Shown one piece after another: positions 12,270-25,559 of a stretch of DNA of 64,000 nt. Made by a program: the position numbers and the translations under genes. Source of the stretch: Glycine soja (lineage: Eukaryota; Streptophyta; Magnoliopsida; Fabales; Fabaceae); contig NC_041021.1 in assembly GCF_004193775.1 (NCBI RefSeq), positions 37,769,718 through 37,833,717 of the forward strand, written 5' to 3'. The first letter of the stretch is position 1; each line of letters begins with the position of its first letter. The notes below the pieces were generated by a model. That model saw nothing but the letters and a program-made list of their open reading frames with translations. It was not told where the DNA came from and did no database searches.

Positions 12270-12789
12270 GGCGTAAATGTAATTTTGGTCTCTTTATTTT
12301 ACTTAATCCATAATTTTTATCACTCTATTTTGAAATTAAGACATTTGGTCATCTTATTTTAAAAAATTCATAATTTTGGTCCTCCTATTTAAAAATATAA
12401 ACATTTAATCCTCATATTTTAGAAAATCTATAATTTTAGTTTAATACTTAATTTTGTCTATGTTTTATTTCTTTTATTTCTTATTTTGTAATTAATTAAA
12501 TCATTTTTTGATGGTACCTTAAATGAATATATTAGATTTAGGTTCCAAAATAAAAGAAATAAAATGTAGAAAAAATTGAAAATTTGACCAAAATTGTGAA
12601 TTTTCTATAATAGAAGAAGTAAAAATTGAGAATTTTTTAAAATAGAAGGACTAAATATTTCTATTTTGATATGAGATGAATAAAATCGGAAATTTTTTAA
12701 AATTGAAGGATCAAATGTTTCAATTTTAAAATAAAATGACTAAATTTGTGGAATAAACAAAATAGGGAAACCGAAATTATATTTAATTC
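12270..12789. mobile_element. MULE-type foldback MITE with 9-bp target duplication
   Basis: Long diverged inverted arms ('taaatgtaattttggtctct' on the left, the inverse of 'agggaaaccgaaattatatt' on the right) surround a short centre. The 9-bp word 'aattatttt' lies directly outside both ends (12261-12269 and 12790-12798). Nine base pairs is the usual Mutator-superfamily duplication. The AT-rich context allows chance matches, but the position exactly at both arm ends is supportive. Confidence 0.65.
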
Positions 12790-12798
12790 AATTATTTT

Positions 12799-15500
12799 AA
12801 AAAAAATATTATCTCGAACTTCTCTATAGGGTAGAAATAATAAATATTTAAAAATAAAAAGTATTTATGGAATCTTAGAAAATTTTAGGAATATTTTTTT
12901 ATGCAATTCAGGAATGGTTAGTATAATTTATTATGAATTTGATCCACAGATATTTATTGATACAAATATTTTTTATGATCCTAATTACTGCTAAGGCGAG
13001 CACATTGGAGAAAAGGACAGGTTATAGGGATATTGCGCATGAGGATTAGAGGTTGAGTCGTAAACGTAAAGGATAGAGTTACAGTGTGCGTGGACGCTGG
13101 ACCTATCATAGTGCCTCAGCGGTCCTCTCCTACATATATCATACCAGTGTCTTCACCCCAACATTTTGAATTTTACAATTTAATATTTATTCTTTATAAT
13201 TATTTCTCTACAATTAAATTCCTTTTTAATTAATTTATGTGTGATTGAATTGTCTGTTTCATTTTATTTAAATCATTACTACAATATTTAATTAATTAAA
13301 TTATTTGCATGTTGGTTTAATTTATTTAAATTCTAAAATTTGTCTAATAATTTAATCTTTGTAAAATTTTACCTATAAATAATTTTTTATAAATGAAATT
13401 TTAATTTATCAAGTACTATAAATTTATTATAAAATCTTAATTATATCATGTTATCTATAATTATTAATAATGAGAATTATCATTTTATTATTTTTTAAAC
13501 AACTGTTCCACTACTTTTTAGGTAATTATTTCCTTTTCTTATTTTTTAAAAACTTTTATACCTTTTTTCTTTATTTTATTTTACTTAAAATGTATAGAGA
13601 AATATGGAGTATTTCTCTTCTCCTAATAATTACATAATTTAAAATTACATTATATAAACTTAACTCAGTGTACTAAAATTAAACTCTTAATTAACCACAC
13701 CACCCAAGCTTATTGCATGCCAAAAGTTTGACACCTAGCCTCTACTCACTCACCCAAACCCACGGATGAAGGATCCCCCATAACCCTCACACATTTCACT
13801 AATCTCTCATTATCTCTCACATGCAAAAGACACTTAGAAGAATTTTGGAACAATTCTCTTCCATTTTGGAGCTGCTGGCCAAGACCACAGGAAGGAGAAG
13901 AAGGAGGATTCTTCCCTTGCATGCAAACTTGGAGTGTTCACTACACCAATTCAAGTTACCCTTTCTCATTTTCATCTCCTTGCTTGCTCCTTTTGGGCTT
14001 TGGAATAAGGTAAGGAATATTCTTTCATGTGAACTCAAACTCATGGTTGTATTTGAGAGGATTCAGCCATAGTATTACATGCTTGCCCCCATTGGCCATA
14101 ATTTTCAATTTGCATGTTGAATTGGATGAGTGAAAACCCTTGTGGTAAAATTCTGTTTTGATATTTTGGACGGTGTTGTGAGTGCATTGTCTTTTTATTC
14201 ATCTATTTGACTCTTCAATTCTTTGAGGAGCCTCTAAATACAAAGGAGATTCTGCCTAATTTTATCAAAATTTTAAACCAAGCTTCCTCTTCAAATTCGA
14301 AGTTAAAATATATGAGGCAGTGGCTGTTTTCATGTTTTGGTTTGAACAGGTGATACTGTCTTGAGAGTTTAAGAAACTCTAACCGTTGGATTTTTGTAAA
14401 ATTTGCTTTAAATTAAACTAGACATAAAATTCTATAACTTTGCTTTTGAGGTCCTGATAAGATAAGCTCAAAATGGAGCTCATCCATAGCATGCAAGTTG
14501 ACCTATTTGTTTTTGATTTTGAAATTGGCAGTGCTCGATTTTTTCTAAATTATGTAACTGGGTGTTGAACTTCTTGAAAACGTAGTTATCAATACTTGAA
14601 CTGGAAAAAAAATAAGATTTTAACCATGTATATTAGGTTAATTACAACCTTTGCCTTCTAATTCAAAATGTAATTGCAAAACAGAGTTTAGGTGTTGAAA
14701 AAACTGTTTCAAGTCTGAAAAATGACTTTAAAGAAAATTTTGTTGGGAATTGTAGGAAAATAGTTTGGGTGCAAACTTCACCTTGATGAAAATATAATTT
14801 TGTTATATTCAATCTGGAAAAAGTAAAACTCAATTTAGTTTTGGGAAGATTTAGAAAATTACAAATCGTTGAACTAGTGTAATTCTGGAATCAAGTCTGT
14901 CTTACTTTCTCCTAAAAATTTTAGGAATTTTCGTAGATTTTTGCTAGACAATTGAGATATTGATTTAGAAAACAGAGTTGATGAACTTTGATTCTGTGTA
15001 AAACTTGTGTTTTTAAAATCATTTACTATTTTCAATTTAAACATGTTTTCTGTTCTGTTTTTAAAAAATTTAAGTTTTGAGATTGCTTCTCTATATATGG
15101 AAATATATGTCACTTTTAAATGTTTGATTGTAAATGAGATAACCTTACGACTTTTTTCTCAAAAATTTAAATGATAAGTTTTATTTGCCATGTGGTACCA
15201 ACTTTCGAAATTAATAAAGTTTTAATAATTCTGTAAAATTTCAACTTATATTACGTTTTATTAATTTACAATATTTGAGCAATTAAATGAAAGTCATACG
15301 TTTATCAAATTAAAATAAGTTTAAATATTTACTATATATAAATTCAGAATTAGGGTGATACACGTTGCACGATACACATTTGCATATTTTTGTTGGGAAA
15401 ATATAGAAAGTGATTATAAGTGTTGTTATGATTTTTTTGAGAGATTAAATAGTTAAAATTTATCAAAAAAACTAATTTTAGAAAAATAAATTTAAAAAAT
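12799..15500. other. Gene-free spacer with possible LTR-retrotransposon debris
   Basis: I see no gene. About 12990-13160 is an island of balanced base composition ('gtgtgcgtggacgctggac', 'tgcctcagcggtcctctcc') in AT-rich surroundings, of unknown origin. 13690-14010 has a plant-leader-like stretch ending in a donor-like 'aataaggtaagg' at 14005-14016; similar text occurs in Ty3 LTR and leader regions, so retrotransposon debris is my best guess. The open frames at 13817-14072 match nothing I know. Confidence 0.35.
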
Positions 15501-15502
15501 TA

Positions 15503-15772
15503 GGCTTAAATATAATTTCGGTCACTCTATTTTTTTTCAAACCACAATTTTGGTTATCTTATTTTAAAATAGACTTTTAATTTTTTTATTTTAGAAAATT
15601 CACAATTTTGATATAATCCTCAATTTTTTCTATATTAATTTCTTACATTTTAATTAATTAAATAATTTATTGGTGGTAATTTAAATGAATATGTTAGGTA
15701 TTGAACTAAAATAAAAAAATAAAACAAAAGCAAAATTAAGTAAAATAGGTGTACCAAAATTGTATTTAAGTG
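15503..15772. mobile_element. Short foldback MITE related to the 12.27-kb element
   Basis: The ends 'cttaaatataatttcggtca' and the inverse of 'accaaaattgtatttaag' form an inverted pair. The centre contains 'aattaattaaat' followed by 'aatttaaatgaatatgtta', very like the centre of the 12270-12789 element, so the two are family members. The flanking 9-mers match only partly, so no target duplication is claimed. Confidence 0.55.
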
Positions 15773-18700
15773 AATAAAATAATATGAATTATAAAAAACA
15801 TGTTTCTTTAAATGCGAAAACAACTAAAATACTTAATGAAAAATCTTCGGGCCCAAATTTATAATTAGAATAAATCATGCATTAAGTCTATGTTTTTATT
15901 CATTTTTCTTATTAAATTTAAAATGGTAAAAAATTCTTCAAAAATTTACGTAAGGGAAACGTTAGTAAATAAAAAATGAATAATATTTTATCTACACATT
16001 AGACTTAGACATCAGTTTTACACAGTTTCTATATTAGATAATATAAAAATTCAATAAATTAGTTAACCCAAAATGATAGATGATAATAGGCAGGAAGAAA
16101 ATATATTTATACCAAATTACCATAATAACAAATTAAAGAAAGTTACTTTCAATCTAATATTCTATATGTTTATATGGTTTCAAATAAACTATTCATTTCC
16201 GTTAGTAAAGTGCAAATTTATTACATTATTTTGCAAAAAAAAATAAAAATCCACGAGTTTTATTTTATATATAGTATATAATTTGTATATTAATTAATTT
16301 ACATATAAAAAAAATGTACAAAAGAAAGCTTAATTTTATATAGGTAAATAAAAAGCATCAATAGTTTTTGTTGGTCTTAACTCTTCGATTGAAAAAGGGA
16401 GATTGACTAATTCAGTTGGGAGATAATGAATGTTTTTTTAATAGGAAAGTGAAAAATTATGAAATGAAAATATTGTTGAAAAATTTACAAAAGATAATGG
16501 TGGAAAAGGAAAACAGAGAAATATTTTGTGATCATAAAATGGAGTTAATCTGATGAAATTAAAATGAATTATTTGCTCAAGAATTTAATAGCTTTATCTT
16601 TTAAAAGGCAACGGTTATCATTGTCCAAAACTGTTTGCACCTCGAATTATTACTTCCCGCGCCCCATTACATTTCAAATAGTACAATAATTATATGTTGA
16701 CCGAATAAAAACAATGATTATTTTACCTGATAAATTATACCGTGCAATTTTTTGGGTAATGTAAAATAATACTTTGACCGACCTATTTTTTCTATTGTTC
16801 TTTTTTATGTTGTTTCATTAAAATAATAATGTATAACAATTATATTAATATTTAATAATAATATTTAATTTTAAAAATCATGAAAATTATATAATTTTAA
16901 ACAACATGACAGAAGTCAAATTCATACTTTGACGTCTGTCTATGTGTGTATATATGACAAATTAATATAAACACTCAATTAAAAAATAAAAAATAGAGAC
17001 CTAATTAAAAAATTTATAAAGATATGGGAAACTAGAGTCTAATTTAAGCAATATTTTAATTGATTTTGAAAACTGTGGAAAAGGAAAATAAAGAAAATGG
17101 AAGATTATTGGCGATAGTGGGAGGCACACAAGACATCCATATGCATGAATGGTGTTGGCAGAAATATCCCAAAGACTTTAGACTCAAAACAAAACTTGCG
17201 TTGCGTGTCCACACCGTCAATATCATATTATTATAATACACTCCATTTCCGGTAATCATGAACATACGTTGATAGCTATTTTTCTCGCTTTCACTTGTCT
17301 TTATTTTCACCTTTTTCATCCTTAGCTTATCCGTTTTGTTTTCATTTTCTCCTTTGATTTTCTCTAAGCCACAATACAAGTTGTCCAAGTTAGCTATTTA
17401 AGCTTCATGATTAGATGCTAGCTGTACTTGGTATTGGTAATGCTAACATTTTTTAATTCTTCAAGCCGAACTTTGTTAGTTTTTTCTTTTCTTTTTTTTT
17501 TAAATTGCATGGTTTGAAATTTCAAATAAAAAAAATGATGAATTGGACAGCAAGAGACATTGGAATTTGTTACATCGTATGTGATGTTTAAATACAGATA
17601 TTCTAACATATTATGGTAAATGAGAATTTTCTAATCTAAATGGCTGTCAATATTACTTGATTGATGCATAAAATACACTCAATACTTTTAATTGATTGAT
17701 ATTTACTTTTATAAATAAATAAAATTGTTATTTATTTATTGAATATGTTTAGTTCTGACAAATCAAATAATAAAGATTCTATATTATTTACGTCAGATTT
17801 CGAATTATTATGCATAACTAGATATTTTAAAAAACAATGTGTATCATTTTTTTTCTTTTCATTTTTTTATGAATAATTATTATTTAGTTAGTTGAAGCAG
17901 AAATTGTAATTCTTAAGAATTTTATTAGATATTATTGGATTTTACGTAAGATAATTAAAACTTAAAATAATTGATTGATTCAATAAATATAAAATTTATT
18001 TTATTCTTTAATCATACTTGTATAATTTTTCAATAATTTATTTACTTATTCAAGAATCATAATTGATTTATATATTCAGTAACCATACTTAATTAGATAA
18101 GAGTTTAATAATAATGCACTAATAAAAAACCATTTTATACTATAATTCAATCATCTATCATAAATTACATATTCCCTTAATTGTTTTGTCTCGGTTTCAA
18201 AAATTAAAAAAGGTAGTTAATCTTCTCGTTTATTACTTTACATTTTATTTACTATTGTTTTTGTTTTTTACAAGATTATAATTAATTAAGAAAATATTCA
18301 TTAGTGCTACTTTGAAATTTTAAAATTTCAGATAAATAGAAATATTTTTATTTCAAAGGGATGGGTAAAAAAGAAATATAATAAATAAAAAATATTTTTG
18401 GAAATACTAAAAAAACGTGAATAATATAATTACTTTTTTTATAGTTATTCAAATTTAATAAAATTTGACACAGATAATAAAGGTAATCAACGCTACAATA
18501 TAATGGTTAAATCAATCGAATCCACATTTTGTATAAACTTGTTGATTTATGTCGACATAATTTGATTCTTACCCATAATAATAATAATTATACGAAGAAT
18601 ATTCTCCAATTGAGAGTATCACACTACAAAAAATTTACGATTTAGCATAAGTAATAAGTAGTCGTTAAATCGCGAAAGCTGATGCAGAATCACACATGGC

Positions 18701-19500
18701 ATCTACTATGCATTAGTTTCTCGATATCGTGTTGACCTAAACTTTGATGCTATTTGTGAATTTATTTTTAAAATTTGTGACTGATTATGTGTAGAATTCA
18801 CAAAACACACTCTAAACCAATATAACTAAGTTTAAAAATAAGTTGAGTTGAATTGAACCAACTTGACTTAATAAGAATTTATTTAGCTCATGGTTTGACT
18901 TATGATTCAAGCTCACCAACAATTTTGTTAAGCTAGAAAGCTTAATTCAATTGAAAAGTTTGATTATCTAACATATTTATTTCACGTAGAAAATAAACTT
19001 AATTAAAAGAATAAAAGTTAATAAAAAATATTGGGGAAAAATAATAAAAGTGTGTTTCATAATGTTAAGGATAATTTTAGAAAAAACAAAACATAAATTT
19101 ATGACAAACTTAGTCATACTAAATAAATAAAATATTTTTCTTAATTATTATAAATTAGTTAATTAATTTCTTAAAAAAGAGAGTGGGAGTTAAGTTCGAC
19201 TCCAACCAATTTAAAACTATCACATAAAACTTAAATGGCTCCTTGTTAACTTCAAACCGGGGCTAGAAAAGTGTCAAAATTTGCGCATTTGGTGGCTAAC
19301 AAAGGTAAAAGTTAAGACAGACAAACAGCTTTTTTTTTTTTTTTTCTTTGATAAATGGCAAACAAAGAACCCTGAACTTGTAGATGAAAGGTACGTACGT
19401 TATATTGTTTTGAAATTGAAACAAGAATGCAATAACAAATAACTTGTCATATGATTTATTTAGAAGCAAGAAAACCTTAATAACCTTGCCATTGCACTAG
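15773..19500. other. Gene-free AT-rich spacer
   Basis: I see no gene. A 110-codon open frame on - (17056-17388) resembles no family I know. 'cactacaaaaaa' at 18624 resembles a CACTA end but no partner was found. 18800-18960 has imperfect 'ttgagttgaattgaacc' type repeat text. A 15-T run sits at 19331-19345. Confidence 0.45.
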
Positions 19501-19946
19501 GCATGGGCGTTAACGTTAAGAGATACGAGGCTGTTGGAGAAGGACCACCGCATCTCAATAACAGCGTCCCATTAGCAACAACACAAACACTAATCTAAAC
19601 CTAAACTCTTTCTCTCAGCAATCAATCTAAAAACAAACATTATTAGCATTATTCTTTTCATCATCGTCTTCGCGAGACACTCGCATCTGCATCTGCCGCG
19701 TCGATCCGCACTACACGCGGCAGCACATCGTCCAACAAATACCCTTTCAATCTTCAATCTCTAATTCTCTATTCTCAAAGTCCAAAAAGCATTCCCGTTT
19801 TTTTATTTTCTTTTCTTAAATTTTTCTTGGTCACCAAACTCTCACTTTCTTTCTCTTTCTCACTTCCACTTTCTTCGTTTCTTGTAATTTTTTAATTTTA
19901 AAATTGATAATCCAGGCCAGCATTTATTTCTCTCTACTTGACCTTG

Positions 19947-22900
19947 ATGCAATCTATCAGGAAGTCCTTCAAATCTTATGGTTCTTACAACAAACATTCT
20001 CGGTTTTCCGGCGCCGGAAACTCTGATTCTGATCACGAGCAGCAGCTCCCCATTCTTCACGACCAAGAAACCCACTGCCACCCTGCCATGCCCGCCGGCG
20101 ACTACGTCGTCAAAATCAACGAGGACGGAAGCGAGGCCCCCCAGGGCAACAGGATTTGGCGCGAGTCCAGCTACGAATTCTGGAACAACGATGGCGCCAC
20201 CACCACCGCCGGCGGAAGCGACCAGAGCTTCGATTTCCGCCAGTCGGAGGACCCGCCGTCGCAGCTGATCGGGCACTTCCTTCACAAGCAGCGAGCCTCC
20301 GGCGAGATGCAGCTCGACATGGATTTGGAGATGGAGGAGCTGCAGCGCGAAGGCGACGACGGAAAGTTAACGCCGGTGGATGAATCTCCGGTGACTCACC
20401 GCGTCTCGAGAGAGCTCAAGGTTTCCTTCGAGGAACCTACCTGCAATGTGAATTTCCTGGAAGCGCAAAACGACGCCGTCAGAAGAAGGCACAGCAAGGA
20501 CTCGCCGTCGATCGCGGAGTTCCAACGCCCTCCGCAACCGCCCCAACACGACTGTCGCCGGTCTCCCTCGCCGTCGCCAGCCGGCGACGAGGAGGTTGTT
20601 CGGTGCACCTCGAACGCTTCCTTCGAGAGAAGCCTTTCCATGCAGAGAAAATCGGCCTTGTTGAAGGCCAAGACGAGGTCTAGGTTAATGGACCCGCCCG
20701 AAGAGCCCGACAGAAAATCGAGTCGGGTTCTCAAATCGAGTCAGCTCCTATCCGGGTTTCTAGGGAAGAAGAATGATGAAGAGGATGAGGATCCTTTTTT
20801 GGAAGAGGATCTTCCTGATGAGTTTAAGGAGACTCATTTCAGCTTGTGGATTCTTCTCGAGTGGTTGAGTTTGATTTTGATCATTGGGTTGTTGATAACC
20901 ACCCTTTGTGTTCCCTTTCTTAGGAACAAGGATCTGTGGCAGCTTAGGTTGTGGAAATGGGAGGTTATGGTTTTGGTTTTGATCTGTGGCAGGCTGGTGT
21001 CTGATTGGGTTATTAGGATTGCTGTGTTCTGCATTGAGAGGAACTTCCTTTTGAGGAAGAGGGTCTTGTATTTTGTATATGGTGTGAAGAAGGCTGTTCA
21101 GAATTGTGTTTGGTTGGGGCTTGTGTTGATTGCTTGGCATTTGTTGTTTGACAAGAGGGTGCAGAGGGAGACCCGCAGCAATTTCCTCGAGTATGTGACT
21201 AAGGTGTTGGTGTGTTTCCTTGTGGGGACTTTGGTGTGGTTGTTGAAGACCCTTATGGTTAAGGTGTTGGCTTCCTCTTTTCATGTGAGTACCTACTTTG
21301 ACAGGATTCAGGAATCGCTGTTTAACCAGTTTGTGATTGAGACGCTTTCGGGGCCGCCTTTGGTGGAGATTCGGAAGGCTGAGGAGGAGGAGGAGAGGCT
21401 TGCCGATGAGGTTCAGAAGCTTCAGAATGCTGGGGTTACCATACCCCCTGATCTTAGGGCATCTGCCTTTTCTAATATTAAGAGTGGGAGGTTGAGGAGT
21501 GGAATGCTTCCGAAAAGCCCCAGATTTAAGAGTGACAAGTTTTCTCGGCCTCTTTCCAAGAAGTCTGATGAGCCGAATATGATCACTATGGATAACCTGC
21601 ATAAGCTGAATCCCAATAACATCTCTGCCTGGAATATGAAAAGGTTGATGAACATGGTCCGGAATGGGGCTCTTTCTACCCTGGATGAACAGATTCTTGA
21701 TAACTCGATGGATGACGAGAATGCCACGCAAATTAGAAGTGAAAACGAGGCGAAGGCTGCAGCTAAGAAAATATTTCAAAATGTTGCTAGACGCGGGTGC
21801 AGGTTATCCCTTGATCTGCTGTTTCATACAAATTTTGATAATTGAGGATAACAGCTTATTTCCTTTTTCTCTGTTATCTTATTGCTTTCTGTTTTGCAGG
21901 TATATATACCCGGATGACTTGATGCGCTTTATGCGAGAAGATGAAGCTGCAAAAACCATGAATCTCTTTGAAGGAGCGTCTGAAGCTGAGAGAATCAGCA
22001 AATCAGCCTTGAAGAACTGGGTGGTGAGAATTAACTAACATAACATATGGAGCTTAATTTGAAGAACTGGAAAGATATATTTACTGTAGTGTCTGAAATG
22101 TGTCCTTTTTCTATTCATTGTCTGATTTATTTATTTACTTGATGTTTTTGTTTCATTTTCAATATGGTTCTATGACATTATTTACTTTTGACAAACCTTG
22201 ACCTATAATAGTGTATTTAACAAAGCTCAGCTGGAAGGGGTTGTAGAAGCCAATTCAGTTCTTAGAACCTGTCTATGTCAGTTGTGCAGATGGTACAGTA
22301 ATGCACACAAGATTGATTGCATATAATTTAACATGCCATTGTCATTTTTCTACTAATCCTGCTCATTTTTAATTTTTAATGCATGCATGTACTCACATGC
22401 TTTGAAAGATCTTTTTGTTATTAATATACATTTTGCATAGAGGTCAGAGTCAATATTTTTATCCTTGACTGGTTTCAATTGATGTTTACATGCAAATCTT
22501 TTTGCTTGCTTTTATAGCATGTACAGACCGGTTTTAATTGATCTTTACATGCAACTGTTTATGTTTGCTTATGTAGTATTTACAGCAGTATCTTGCATTT
22601 AACTTCCCAGGTCAATGCCTTCAGGGAAAGGAGAGCACTTGCTTTGACATTGAATGACACCAAAACGGCAGTGAACAAACTTCATCGAATGCTCAATTTT
22701 ATAGTTGCAATTGTTATACTGGTTATTTGGCTCTTGATATTGGAACTTGCCACCACCAAATTTCTTCTCTTTGTGAGCTCACAGGTTGTCGTGGTTGCAT
22801 TTGTATTTGGAAACACCTGCAAGACCATATTTGAAGCAATTATTTTCTTGTTTGTCATGCACCCATTTGATGTGGGAGATAGATGTGAAATTGATGGGGT

Positions 22901-23593
22901 TCAGGTAATGTTCATCCATCGACGAGTTTTAAGCAGATTCTGTTTTCATGTAGACATGGCCTAATTCCCCCTCCACCCCGTTTGCTAACCAATTTCAGAT
23001 GGTGGTAGAAGAAATGAACATATTGACAACCATATTTCTGAGATATGATAATCAAAAGGTCATCATCCCTAACAATGTCCTTGCTACCAAGGCCATATAT
23101 AACTATTACCGGAGTCCTGACATGGGAGATGCTATCGAATTCTGTTTACATATATCTACCCCAGTTGAAAAGATTTCACTCATTAAACACAGAATACAAA
23201 GGTATGTGCTGAGTAGTGTCTGTCCCAATTGCCGTGTTGTAATTTTTTGTTCTATATCTCTCTGATTGACTGATACTAATAATGACATGACCTCAATGCA
23301 GTTACATTGATAACAAGAAGGAGCACTGGTATCCTTCACCTTTAATCGTATACAGGGATTATGACCAATTAAACATGGTGAGAATGGCTATCTGGCCAAC
23401 TCATAGAATGAACTTCCAAGACATGGGAGAAAGGTTTGTGAGGAGATCCCTTTTGCTTGAAGAGATGATCAAGATTTTTAGGGAGCTTGACATTAATTAC
23501 CGTCTATTGCCCCTGGACATCAACGTGAGAGCGACTCCTACCACCTCTGATCGTCTTCCACCTAGTTGGGCATCAGTTCCAACTCCAAGTTGA
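19947..23593 (+). CDS. MSL6: Mechanosensitive channel of small conductance-like protein (MSL4/5/6 type)
   Basis: MscS-like channel opened by membrane tension, probably in the plasma membrane. Exons: 19947-21802, 21900-22023, 22611-22904, 22999-23201, 23302-23593; all introns are GT-AG and the joined frame is open for 922 residues. The start is the first ATG after a CT-rich leader. Residues 1-290 are a hydrophilic cytosolic N-terminus with the clade's 'PPSQLIGHFLHKQ' and 'KSALLKAKTRSRLMDPPEEP' motifs. Four hydrophobic segments fall at about 298-450; after a charged linker two more (about 688-755) lead into the MscS pore and beta domain (MVVEEMNILTTIFLRYDNQK, then IPNNVLATKAIYNYY). The length fits MSL4/5/6 better than the shorter MSL9/10. 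Which of the three it equals is not certain. Nothing looks broken. Confidence 0.95.
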
Positions 23594-25559
23594 GTAGAAG
23601 GAAATTCGGCATTAACTGCTAGGAAGTGCTATTTTTTAGCAGGATAGCATATTGTAAAGAGAGGATCTTTTGTTTTTAGATTAGTTTCATACGTACCGAG
23701 GTTAGTTTGTGGTAGCTATGATGCCATACCTTGGTTTCTTATGTAGTAGTTTTGTTCAAATGATTAGTATTAATCGCTACCTCGTTTATACTATACCATA
23801 TTCAGTCTAAAGTTTCTATATTTCTACCTTTTGTCCTAACATAAGGGAGCTAATTAATTTCTAATCGCTTCTTATGATTTTTGAATTTAAATCGCTTCTT
23901 ATGTTTGCCATGGTATCTGCTGTAAAAAATATCAATACAGTATAATTTAGTGATTCAATTTTATCGCAAATAATTCTATCCTTGTATAAATAAATGAAAT
24001 ATTATGCTGGTCAAACAGATATGAAGCACGGAATCCACGACGAAACTTATCTCTCACACCGCCGGAAACTTCGCCGGAGTCTTTTGCCATGGCAAGGCCT
24101 CCGCTATTCTACCAATCGCCCCGCCAATTCTTCCCTTCTTTGCCGAACCTCTCTTTCGGTCTCTCTTCTTCTAACCTCTTCACTTTTCCTTTTTCTCTTT
24201 TCATTCTCTATTCTCTTCTCATTCTTTTCCCTAATTTCAGATCTCGCCACGGTGTCTTCTTCGAAGCTCTCGGTTCTCTTCTCTCCTTGCTCCGCTCCGG
24301 AGCACGAGATGCTTACCGCCAGTTTTTCGTCGATTCCATGTCGCTCATTCAAGGTACCGACAAATTACAATTATGCACTCGATGTCTTTGTTCCAATACT
24401 TCAAACCTAGTTATTGCTATTTTCCTCTCTATGATAGACGGATTGATGTTGATTTGTTTGTTTTCACATTCGCAGATATTCTATACGTGTCTTCACTCAG
24501 TGTTAATGGATCCTCCAGGTCCAGGGTGACGCTCAAGTGTTTTTGCGACTCCTTCTCTGGAGTTGAAAACCTTCCATCCACCAACAGGCCCGTCGATGGA
24601 TGTGGTTTATTGATTGACCTCACCGCCCCAACCAGATGGCAACCCTTTGCAACTTGGATTTTGAAGCTTGTCTGTAAAAGTCTAACTGAAGGAACACTCT
24701 ATGTTGAGGGATTGATCCGTGCGTCCTTTATTTCTGCTGCGTGTTCTCTTTTATGCTATGGGAATGCTGACCTGCATATGGTGTGTATTGGTTCGTGAAA
24801 TTTGGAATTGAGTTTTTTTGCTTCATTTTACTTTAATTATTGTCTGATTATTTGTATCTTTATGGAAGGCGTGCTTTGACTTTGTACATATCATTGGGAT
24901 GGTCACAAACTATGATGCCATTAGCTACTATCTTGAATTTGGACAAGGGGGCTTCCTGTTTTCAGGTTTGATTATGTTTGCTTTTTTCTGAAAATAAATT
25001 ATTCATATAATTGGGCTTTAATAGTAAACTATGGCTATTCTTGTTTAAATCTGTTTCCAAATTCCAGTAGATTCTCACATTTTGATGCATTATATTTAAA
25101 TTTAGACGACCTTTTGTAAAACTTATTTAAGTATTTAAGATTGTATATTAACAAACATTAGGATGACTCACCTGCAGAAACATGGCTTATGATTCATCGT
25201 TGGGTATTTTCCTGAATACACTTTACTCTAGCTGCCCAGAAGATATTGTCAAATTAACAGCTGCTGATTTAGTCAGTGTATTCCTTTAATCGATGCGGAG
25301 AACCAAAAGCCAGCAAGTTAAGGTTAATATTGATACTTAATTTCCTTAGAGCAGCTTAGTAAACTGGGAAGCTTTTCATTGATTCCCTTCCCATTCTGGA
25401 ATTTGATAAATTTGAGGCAGTAAATGGTTCAAGAGGATCTAATAGTATTCCTTTTCAGACAACAAAATAACAAAATTTAAATGACAATTAACGTAAAAGT
25501 AGCATAATATGAACATAAAATACGTACCTACTACACAAGTGATAATTAAATCTGAATCA

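Noticed and set aside
17056..17388. 110-codon frame on - as a small gene
   Set aside because: No similarity, no splice or promoter support, and frames of this length are expected by chance over a large spacer.
18624..18635. 'cactacaaaaaa' as a CACTA transposon end
   Set aside because: No subterminal repeats, opposite end or target duplication were found nearby; the word is short and AT-biased.
20760..21779. 339-codon open frame on - inside MSL exon 1
   Set aside because: It is exactly antisense to well-conserved MSL coding sequence, is rich in His, Pro and Gln as expected of a shadow frame, and matches no family I know.
24159..24240. Reading through this segment to make a hydrophobic N-terminus from ATG 24089
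   Set aside because: The segment is a T-rich 82-nt intron with GT-AG borders; the ATR-like protein upstream is in another frame, so the apparent membrane segment is artefactual.
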